DNA from: Entamoeba histolytica HM-1:IMSS
Lineage: Eukaryota; Evosea; Mastigamoebida; Endamoebidae
Length of the DNA stretch: 23,395 nt
Assembly (NCBI RefSeq): GCF_000208925.1
Contig: NW_001915051.1
Span: 3,051-26,445 of the forward strand
Direction: 5' to 3'
Shown here: one piece after another, positions 10,301 to 16,973 of the stretch
Layout of the letters: each line of letters opens with the position of its first letter
Position numbering within the stretch: the first letter of the stretch is position 1
Program-made: the position numbers and the translations under genes
Notes under the pieces: model-generated
The model's database searches: none
Seen by the model: only the letters and a program-made list of their open reading frames with translations
What the model was told of the DNA's origin: nothing

Positions 10301-11307
10301 AAACTGAAATGCATATGTGTCTTTATGGTAGAAGAATGAATGAAATTGAAGATATTGCTAAAGTTATTGTTAAAAATGGATTAATTTGTCCTGAAAAAAA
10401 TAATTTTAGCATTCAATTACCTAGAAAATATGCAATGATTAAAAAAGAAGGAAATGTTAATACTTTTGAAGAATTATTACGTCATATGTTTGAACCATTA
10501 TTTGATGCAACATTAAATCCAGAAAAACACCCTGAACTTGTTACTTTTCTTGAAAATGTTGGTGCATTTGATTGTAAAGGAGATGAATCTGAATTTGAAG
10601 GAAAAATATCATTATCCTCATTACCTGTTCCAGCAAAATGGGATTCATATAAAGAACCTCCATTTGCTTATTGGATTTATTATGTTTATACTAATGTCCA
10701 TGTATTAAATAATTTAAGAAGAACATTACAAATGAATACTTTTGATTTTAAACCTCATTGTGGTGAAACTGGAGATCCAATGCATAATGCTGCTGCATTT
10801 TTAACTGCTGATGCTATTTCTCATGGTATTACATTAGATAAACAAAATACATTACAATATTTATTTATTCTTGCTCAAATTGGTATTTCTTGTTGTCCAA
10901 TTTATGATAAATTTTTATATGATATTATTGAACATCCTTTTTATAAATATTTTATGCGTGGAATGCTTGTTACTTTAGCTACTGATTCACCTATGCATAC
11001 TCACACTACTAAAGAACCTCTTGTTGAAGAATATGCTTCTGCAATTAAAATATTTAAATTAACTGCTTCTGACATTGCTGAAATTGCTCAAAATTCTTTA
11101 CTTATTTCTTCATTCTCTGAAGATACAAAACAAAATTGTTTAACAACTGAAGAAGGTGAAAATTCAAGTGTTCCTCAAACTCGGCTTCAATTTAGAGCAA
11201 AAATTTCTAAATTGGATTTTGATACTTTACTTAAATTTAATATCGGTAGATCAAATTTAACTGAAAAAGAACAAGATATCATTTTACAAGCATCAATGCA
11301 TCTCTAA
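7324..11307 (+). CDS. Tandem-module AMP deaminase with B-box-like zinc motif
   Basis: The protein has 1327 residues in a single exon, much longer than a usual AMP deaminase because the catalytic region occurs twice. AMP deaminase converts AMP to IMP and ammonia in the purine nucleotide cycle. Module 1 (about 110-650) carries the family signatures: DGVFLVKL, SGPAKTFS, KVDTHIHA (metal ligands H249 and H251), RPHCGET (H507, E510), ISHG (H529) and LSSDEPLQ (D584). Module 2 (about 735-1270) aligns along its length and keeps PHCGET (H1145, E1148) and ISHG (H1167). Its HxH is replaced (KVDTVVAAS; V866, A868) and its Asp motif reads ATDSP, so it should not bind the metal normally. Between them, residues 752-785 have C/H spacing typical of a B-box zinc finger. 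In module 1 the second Asp of the usual STDDP motif is Glu (E585). No membrane segment is seen, so it is probably cytosolic. Confidence 0.9.
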   Translation: MKPNFINLFAIDQKLTNTGTVSCPRKMSLHRTFSPNQSQTQLGSSLKKSNPYSIIFNAAKGINEEFKKSHNEGEEQNLSPSLADDAFLEIHRSTKWITNERKVAAEKINSALKLRKKYQYVEVPKLINSINHRYLTKEGISVFPVHYSDGIIPIELPKNDTTIYYEQKDGVFLVKLKENQENIFTPITLTEFIEDYKEILRIIDSGPAKTFSMERMQEMHHQFELHKIFSFDKTNTGKDFFSAGKVDTHIHADSCFTEKELFRYIKSKYENKEIVHEIINKEGKKEKETLKDMCKRKDININKLTLHKIGVKIYNYDRYKEDDLRTVFLNINNIMEGEYFADLVKTEMKHLELTNCYFELRLSINGKNENEWNLLSQWAKKWNVNSTHNKWIIQFPKRFVEIKGDNTLFTYSNFLSNLFKPLFEVSQNPQNNEILANFLEKVSGFDLVGDENEIEQIIGSDTFNPTNWNKSVNPSYFIYMYYLYANIVSLNIYRMSRGLSTFDFRPHCGETGHYSHLAAAFLTVKGISHGIKLTDSPTLKYLYLLTQIGITMSPMANHLTQCQYNQNPFNNFFKRGLNVTLSSDEPLQIHRTQEPLMEEFAMAQQTWKFEDVDLVEMCNNSIKQSGFSLMKKTTLFGNKNDVLINGRSLFRNRLLDTEFAIIKALITDNSNKIFGDIPATTIDLNYKTKDPKEIDVMKKITYWMLVREKYFAENLPQVMNDSIQLNNPTTPQLFCAMSNGIYNIYNTPDAICDIDHYHNAFVYCFDCRKNYCKHCFKEAHKDQYHSIRRTKHLSYYPIIEFSEYINDYNDLVRFSTDGPSRTFCYKQLHSREQLFILHKILNNSLESQEIKKLPIDFERSTKVDTVVAASRSFHPRDLLMLIWDKLKEDGDRVVFPEISIKTESGTRVYKHVTLRNAFSIYQIKDFSLDNLSVTFDPSLIQRYDLWDSRNTIFNVKELRDLFLTTTNSVGGTYFCEFLKKTRFDQVEEQPNQKTEMHMCLYGRRMNEIEDIAKVIVKNGLICPEKNNFSIQLPRKYAMIKKEGNVNTFEELLRHMFEPLFDATLNPEKHPELVTFLENVGAFDCKGDESEFEGKISLSSLPVPAKWDSYKEPPFAYWIYYVYTNVHVLNNLRRTLQMNTFDFKPHCGETGDPMHNAAAFLTADAISHGITLDKQNTLQYLFILAQIGISCCPIYDKFLYDIIEHPFYKYFMRGMLVTLATDSPMHTHTTKEPLVEEYASAIKIFKLTASDIAEIAQNSLLISSFSEDTKQNCLTTEEGENSSVPQTRLQFRAKISKLDFDTLLKFNIGRSNLTEKEQDIILQASMHL

Positions 11308-11609
11308 ATTATTAATTCTCTTTTTTTAATAATATTTTAATATTTTTATTTTTAATTGAACGTCAAAAGAACTTTAAAAACTAATAATGTAAAACAGCAG
11401 ACTACCGTTTTTCTAAAAATATTTATTATATAAAACTATAATTTAAATTAATATTTATTATAATTGAAAGAGGGATTTCATAAAAAATACTTAAAACAGA
11501 GGAGAAGTATTACTTTTTTTTTTAAATAAGAAGCTTCTAGAGAAAAAAAGAAATTATCGGAGATATTTAAAGTGTTGTTGAATCTGTTCTAAACATTAAT
11601 CATAAACTA
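11308..11609. other. Intergenic with CaBP1 promoter
   Basis: The first part is the 3' flank of the AMP deaminase gene and contains a T-rich run and GAACTTTAAAAACTAATA around 11369-11387. The last 50 bases hold the CaBP1 core promoter. There is no additional coding frame. Confidence 0.5.
11563..11572 (+). promoter_or_regulatory. TATA-like element of CaBP1
   Basis: ATATTTAAAG matches the Entamoeba TATA variant GTATTTAAA(G/C) in nine of ten positions. It ends 37 bases before the ATG. Transcription would then start in the AAACATTAATCATAAACTA leader, giving the short 5' UTR usual for this genus. Confidence 0.5.
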
Positions 11610-12014
11610 ATGGCTGAAGCACTTTTTAAAGAAATTGATGTTAATGGAGATGGAGCTGTCTCTTATGAAGAAGTTAAAGCTTTTGTTTCAAAGAAGAGAG
11701 CAATTAAGAATGAACAACTTCTTCAATTAATTTTCAAATCTATTGATGCTGATGGAAATGGAGAAATTGATCAAAATGAATTTGCTAAATTCTATGGATC
11801 AATTCAAGGACAAGATCTTTCTGATGATAAGATTGGATTGAAAGTACTCTATAAACTTATGGATGTTGATGGAGATGGAAAATTAACTAAAGAAGAAGTT
11901 ACTTCATTCTTTAAAAAGCATGGTATTGAAAAGGTTGCTGAACAAGTTATGAAAGCTGATGCTAATGGTGATGGATATATCACACTTGAAGAATTCCTTG
12001 AGTTTTCACTCTAA
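11610..12014 (+). CDS. CaBP1: Calcium-binding protein 1, four EF-hands
   Basis: The protein has 134 residues, and I recognise its length and sequence as Entamoeba CaBP1. Four complete EF-hand loops are visible: residues 10-21 ([12 protein letters not shown]), 46-57 ([12 protein letters not shown]), 85-96 ([12 protein letters not shown]) and 117-128 ([12 protein letters not shown]). Each has acidic residues at positions 1, 3, 5 and 12 or the usual substitutes, so all four should bind calcium. It is shorter than calmodulin (about 148 residues), mainly at the N-terminus and linker. From the literature, EhCaBP1 is a cytosolic calcium sensor that binds actin and is recruited to forming phagocytic cups, where it is needed for phagocytosis and pinocytosis. 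Codons include more AAG, TTC and ATC than neighbouring genes, consistent with good expression. Single exon; converges on the next gene with 83 bases between stops. Confidence 0.95.
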
Positions 12015-12097
12015 ACTCATTCTTCTTTAAGAATATTGTTTTGTTTTATTTTTCATATTTTATTTATATAAAAGAAAAAAAGAAGAATAGACAAAAG

Positions 12098-12928
12098 TTA
12101 AATTAAATTATCAAGACATTTCTGAGCAGTGTTATAAAATGATAAAAATGCACCAATATTTTGCACCCATATTGATCTATTGACCATAAATTTGTAATTA
12201 ACACCATTTTGGATTATAGTTTCTAAAATCTTTTTAAAAGCAGGACAAGAAACAAAGAATTGTGTTTCAATATCTGAAATATCAATAGATATTGATGAAT
12301 GGAATTTTTTAGCTAATTCAATAGCATCATCAGTTGAAGAAGTTTCAAAAGTATTAAAATAATTAAAATGAATTGCTCTAATATCAGGGAATTCAGAACT
12401 AAAATCATTAGAAATATCAAATTGTTGTAAAACAGATGCGTCCATTATATCCATTCCTAAATAATTTTCATATGTTTTAAATTCATCATCAATACTTTTT
12501 AATTTTTGAATATCTTCTTTAGTTGCTGTTCCTAAACATTTTCCTGAAGAAGTTTTTTGAAATAATAATCCTATTCCTCTTTTTGGTGCTGTTATATCAT
12601 GATTTAAATAAGGTAATAATAATGTTTTAATATCTTCAATATTTGATGTTGGTGTTAAGAATGTCATATTATATGGTGACATTAAATCATAAAATGTAGT
12701 TGAAATTGTGTCTATATTAACTTTTTGATTTAAATAAAAGTCTGGAATATGATAAACCATTGTTATTTCTTTCATAAATATTTCATGAAAGTCTAATATA
12801 TATTTCCAATTTTTCCATATTTTTGTTTGATCAGTTTTCCATTCTGGTAATACGTGTGGTAATAAATACATATTTAATTCATATCCATAACTTATATAAA
12901 AACTTATTAATATTATTATCATCTTCAT
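12098..12928 (-). CDS. Predicted secreted protein, function unknown
   Basis: The protein has 276 residues and one exon. The first 15 residues (MKMIIILISFYISYG) form a short hydrophobic signal peptide. No further membrane segment follows, so the product should enter the secretory pathway and be released or kept in vesicles. Three cysteines (131, 228, 271) and two N-glycosylation sequons (NMT at 87, NRS at 250) are visible. The mature chain is rich in Asp, Ile, Phe and Tyr. I do not recognise a family or catalytic motif. On the minus strand a TATAGAACT element about 50 bases upstream of the ATG resembles the Entamoeba GAAC box. Confidence 0.75.
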   Translation of the reverse strand: MKMIIILISFYISYGYELNMYLLPHVLPEWKTDQTKIWKNWKYILDFHEIFMKEITMVYHIPDFYLNQKVNIDTISTTFYDLMSPYNMTFLTPTSNIEDIKTLLLPYLNHDITAPKRGIGLLFQKTSSGKCLGTATKEDIQKLKSIDDEFKTYENYLGMDIMDASVLQQFDISNDFSSEFPDIRAIHFNYFNTFETSSTDDAIELAKKFHSSISIDISDIETQFFVSCPAFKKILETIIQNGVNYKFMVNRSIWVQNIGAFLSFYNTAQKCLDNLI

Positions 12929-14237
12929 TTCTTTTTGTTTTTTCTCTTTTTTTTTAAGTTTTATTTTTTTAGTTCTATATAAATTTCATTTTATTTTGAA
13001 AATTTCATTTGTTAAATAAAACAATTGATAAAATTTATTATCACACTATTTTTGATGTATTTTAATGTTTTATTGATGTGTTGGGAATTATTCTTTAATT
13101 TTATCATATTTTGTTGAATAAATAAATTCTATAACTGCCTCTTTATTAAATTGAAACACATTTTCTTGTCTTTTTATTTATTGTTTTGTTTTGAGTCATA
13201 AATCAGTTGAAACTAAATGAATAATAATTCATTTTCAAAAAAAAACATTCTTCTTTTTGAATAGTAAAAGTTGATGGATAATATCTTTGATTAAATTATT
13301 TAATTCCTTTATTTCATTGATATTAATAAATTGAATTAAAAACATTGGATGAGACAAATTTATGGGTTGATATAATTCAAAGTCATTAAAAAAAAGCTAT
13401 TATCAATATATTTGACATAAATGTAAACATATTCTATTAAAATATTTGTGTGATAATATTCATTCATCAAATGATTATTAATGTTATCTTTTATCTATAT
13501 AAATAATAGAAAATAATAATTTAATACAATATTATTGTTTAAATCATTTAAAATTCATTTAAAAATGAAATATTTAATATTTAAACTAAATATCAATTCC
13601 ATGAGTTAGAGTAGTTATGAAATATGAAAAAAAAACAAGATAGAGTGATGTATAAAATGAATTATTAAATATTAATAGAAATGAACCATTTAGTTATTGA
13701 TATTCATAAATATTGTTTCTTATTAAATTACAATAAAATCAAATAATTAAATAAATAAACAATTAATTAAGTGTTAATAGAAATTTTCTACTATCTTATT
13801 TTTTGTTGTCCATAAAATAATAAAGAGTAACTTTACTTATTCATAGATTGATATTATTCAATAACTACAGGTGATTAAGAAAAGAAGAAATGTTGAATTT
13901 TTATTGTTGCTCAATAAAACAAAATAAATCTTTTTGTTTTATACATAAACAACTAACCAAGAATGACTTTAAAGAAGAGATTATGGAAATAGATTTTATC
14001 AACAAAAACAATTCTAATAATTTAGGATAACACCATAATACAAGGAAAAAACAAGTAATTAAATCAAATAAATTACTAAACAATATTTTGAAATAATAAC
14101 ATCAAATATCAATAACAAGTAATTTTGAATAATTGAAATATTAAAGTATTTGAACACTTTATTAAGTAGTTTGTTTAATTAATTGGTGATGAGATGTTAA
14201 AAGAGAATTAACCACAACTGTTTTTTATTGTTTTGTT
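12929..14237. other. Long intergenic stretch, AT-rich
   Basis: About 1.3 kb without a convincing gene. The first 60 bases should be the promoter of the secreted-protein gene. The remainder is AT-rich with many short A/T palindromes. The only coding-like item is a 46-codon plus-strand frame at 13890-14030, listed separately. Confidence 0.5.
13890..14030 (+). CDS. Small doubtful ORF, 46 codons
   Basis: ATG at 13890 opens a frame of 46 codons ending TAA at 14028-14030. The second half (TKNDFKEEIMEID and following) has a plausible protein composition, with acidic and basic residues mixed. There is no recognisable motif, signal peptide or core promoter, and the opposite strand is also open over part of it. 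It may be a chance frame or a relic exon. Confidence 0.15.
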   Translation: MLNFYCCSIKQNKSFCFIHKQLTKNDFKEEIMEIDFINKNNSNNLG

Positions 14238-15470
14238 TTAAAAATTGTGCTGACTAGAAGTATCATTTGAGTCAGTTGATTCATCTAGTTTACTTAGTTC
14301 ATAATTCCTCACAACAACTATTTTCTTATTTCTATTTTTATTTGATTTTAGTGCTGAGTTTTCGCTTTGAGAAGTAGCTGAGGATTGGACTTCACTTGTT
14401 TGTTTTATAACAACTGTTTCAGTAGTATTATTCGGAAGATTAAGTTTTAATGACTTGCGTTTTAATTTTTCTTTCTTATCTTTTTTTAGTTTTTTTGTGA
14501 TTTCTTTATGAGTAATGTCATTGAAGAGGTGAATGTCAATTAAACTCTTTTCATCAATTTTTAATACTCCACAACTATTCATGAATTTTCCTTGATAAAA
14601 TGATGCAGAAAATATAGAAATACACGGCATTTTGATGTCAATTCCATTGACAAATGAATGTCCTCGAATTAGTGTTGTCAAATTATTCTCTTCAAGAAAA
14701 GTTTCTAATGTTTTCTTACCAAATACAACTGATATTCCTCGTTTAACATTCTCAACAAATCCTGAAGTTGTACTATTAAAATCACTCCAAACTAAATCAC
14801 ATAACATTCCATCCCATGGAATATCAGTTGGTCTACTAATTCGTTTTAATTGATCAATTCTTTGAAGATATGGTGATAACCCACCATGTACACATAACAT
14901 TTTCTTGTTAATAACGGCAGAAAATGGATAAACATTAAATGTAGAAACAAATGCATTCCAAACCAACAAGTCTCCATATTTTATTAAGCACTCATTTTGA
15001 AATCCAAATAACCGATTCATATAAGCACATTCATGATTCCCTCTAATAAAATGAATATTATCTGGATATTTTATCTTTAATGCATACAATAAACATAACA
15101 CTTCAACTCCATATTTTCCTCTATCAACATAGTCTCCAAGAAATAAATAATTTATTTCACCAGGATATCCTTCTCGAAGGAATATTCTGAGTAAGTCATA
15201 TAACTGTCCATGAATATCCCCAACTACTATTATCGGTCCTTCTAGTAATAAGTGTGAACAACTACTTAACAATATTGTTCTAATCTGTTGACACAAATAA
15301 CTACTTAATTAGTACTTTATTTTGTTTTTCTGCTGACCTACAAACTATATTGTAGTTGCTGGAATTATACTTGGTTTATTATATCTTGAATTGAATATAT
15401 CCACAATTAATTGGTCAATATCAGGGATAAATGATGTGATAGGAACCATTAATTTACCTCGTTGTGCCAT
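14238..15470 (-). CDS. Divergent PPP-family serine/threonine phosphatase (spliced)
   Basis: Exon 1 is 15470-15346 and exon 2 is 15300-14238, joined across a 45-bp intron to give 395 residues. The PPP signatures appear in order: GDIHG (69-73), GDYVDRG (97-103), RGNHE (128-132), VHGG (179-182) and RGHSF around H256. These supply the two-metal centre and the catalytic His, so activity is expected. The N-terminus (KPSIIP, then LCQQIRTILL) matches the helical region before the core of PP1-like enzymes. The usual SAPNYC loop near the C-terminal end reads SASFYQ, so the cysteine targeted by microcystin in PP1 is absent. Residues from about 305 form a Lys-rich then Ser/Asn/Thr-rich tail of about 90 residues. 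The exact subfamily is unclear. A start placed inside exon 2 would have no ATG and would drop the first 43 residues. Confidence 0.85.
15301..15345 (-). other. Intron, 45 bp
   Basis: On the minus strand it begins GTTTGTAGGT at 15345 and ends AATTAAGTAG at 15301, with a TACTAAT branch-point-like sequence 9 bases before the end. Removing it converts TA|T into Tyr and joins an ATG-started 41-codon exon to the phosphatase core. The later AG (after GTCAAC) would break the frame. Confidence 0.8.
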
Positions 15471-16033
15471 TCTTTTTTATGTTTTTTGATCATTTTTAGT
15501 TTTTTTTATGTTGCCTAACTTAGCCTTTTTTATTTTCTGTTTGAATAAATAATTTTTCTTTTAAGGAGATTCTCCTTTTTCCATAGCAGTATAACTGAAA
15601 CAAATTAACTTGCAACCAATTAGGGAAGAACTAATTATAAAAATAATAGTTTGATTATTTTATGTCATTGTATTTATTTATTGTTTTTATTTCTGTTTTA
15701 TTACTTGAACTTATTTAAAATATTGGTAATTTCATTGTACATATTCATAATATATATTTTTCTCTTTGAACAAACATTCCTGTTTTTTTATTTAATTTGT
15801 GTTAACTGAAAACGTTGATACTCTTCTAATTCTTTGAAGTTGAAATAAATTAAAAAAAAACAAGAATTGTTTTTAAGAAATAAAATCACCATTTATTCTG
15901 TTCTTTTAAATATTTTTTGTTTTAAATCACCTTTTTAACTCTCAAACTTTGCTTTGAAATAATATTTCTTAATTTTTAATAGAAATAAAATATGTCATTT
16001 CAAAAACAAGATGTGTGAAACAAATTATTCTTT

Positions 16034-16149
16034 GTAAGAAGAAAATTTTCACAAATATAATTTTTGTGTTGATTGGTTTTGTATAATATTTTTTAAAGAA
16101 ATATTCCATTTTATTAAAAAACATATATTTGTGAAATTTTCATTCTTAC
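16034..16149. repeat. Inverted repeat, 26-bp arms
   Basis: The left arm 16034-16059 (GTAAGAAGAAAATTTTCACA...) matches the reverse complement of the right arm 16124-16149 at 23 of 26 positions, around a 64-base spacer. It is longer and more exact than the chance A/T palindromes elsewhere. It could be the ends of a miniature element or an RNA hairpin. No target-site duplication is obvious. Confidence 0.5.
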
Positions 16150-16247
16150 TGTCTTTAAACAAAACATTAATGATAAAAGACTATCATATTATATTACACA
16201 AATACAATAACATTTTCAAAATTAAGATTTTTGTTTTATGTTTTTAG

Positions 16248-16421
16248 CAAGACAATAGAGATGCTATTAAATGTATCAACTTTCTTTTTGATATGTTTGT
16301 TATGTCTATAAAATATAACATGAATTATCTCTGTTATTACTAACATTTACAAAGAATGAATATTCTGTGTTTTTTTATAAATATAAGTGATTGTAATTCT
16401 ATTATAAAAACAGAGCTTTGA
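16248..16421 (+). CDS. Possible unannotated short exons
   Basis: A GC-richer block at 16248-16294 follows TTTTTAG (acceptor-like) and encodes QDNRDAIKCINFLFD. It is followed at 16295 by GTTTGTTATG (donor-like). A 60-bp putative intron with TACTAAC ends ACAAAG at 16354. Joining 16355 keeps the frame for 22 more codons to TGA at 16419-16421 (IMNILCFFINISDC and following). An upstream first exon is uncertain: ATG at 15992 gives MSFQKQD, but its donor would be the atypical GTGTGA. The signals fit the local intron style, but the peptide is very short and unrecognised, so this is a hypothesis. Confidence 0.25.
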
Positions 16422-16973
16422 TTAAATATAATAGTATTATATAAATAATACATTCTTTTCATAATGTAGTTTGATAAATATAGTTAATAAAACAATATTA
16501 TAATATAAACATAATATAATATTCATTAGAATAAATAATACTTTTTTTAATTCGTTAAACATAACATACTTAATTCATATTATTTGTAGTTGTATTTTAA
16601 ATAATGTTATTTCTGAGAGATTAGAAGATATTACAATATTTCTTTACTAGAACAAACAAAAATTCCTGGTTATTACGACAAGTATTTGGATAAACTCTTC
16701 TTCTATTATTTATATAAAGTACATTTAGAAAAATTAACAACAAATTATTTAATTTTTTTTTTATTAATTCTTTCTTTAAAAACTTTAATTGAAATGATAT
16801 TTTCAATAATTAAATCTATAATAAACTAATATCACTAACATTGGCATCTGTTAATATCCATCAGTAAATTTATTCTTTTTATTAGACTATGAACAAAACA
16901 ACAAAAACACAATTATCAATGATAATCCATTAAATAATTTTTCAAATAAATAACAATTCGTGGATAATTAATG

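Larger units (their letters stand above)
15471..16973. other. Long intergenic stretch with possible hidden exons
   Basis: About 1.5 kb between the phosphatase start and the kinase stop. Most of it is A/T low-complexity sequence. Two structures stand out, a 26-bp inverted repeat (16034-16149) and a possible spliced mini-gene (16248-16421), each listed separately. The section 16430-16560 is almost pure AT with a self-complementary AATATTATAATATA/ATAATATAATATT block. Confidence 0.5.

Noticed and set aside
13901..14083. 60-codon minus-strand hydrophobic frame
   Set aside because: Composition follows from complementing the A-rich plus strand; no promoter, and it overlaps another equally weak frame.
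15294..15296. Start of the phosphatase at this point
   Set aside because: The codon is TTG, not ATG. An upstream ATG exon with standard splice sites restores the missing N-terminal helix.
16621..16806. 61-codon minus-strand frame near the kinase 3' end
   Set aside because: Lys/Leu/Asn-rich low-complexity translation of AT-rich DNA, with no motif and no promoter-like element.
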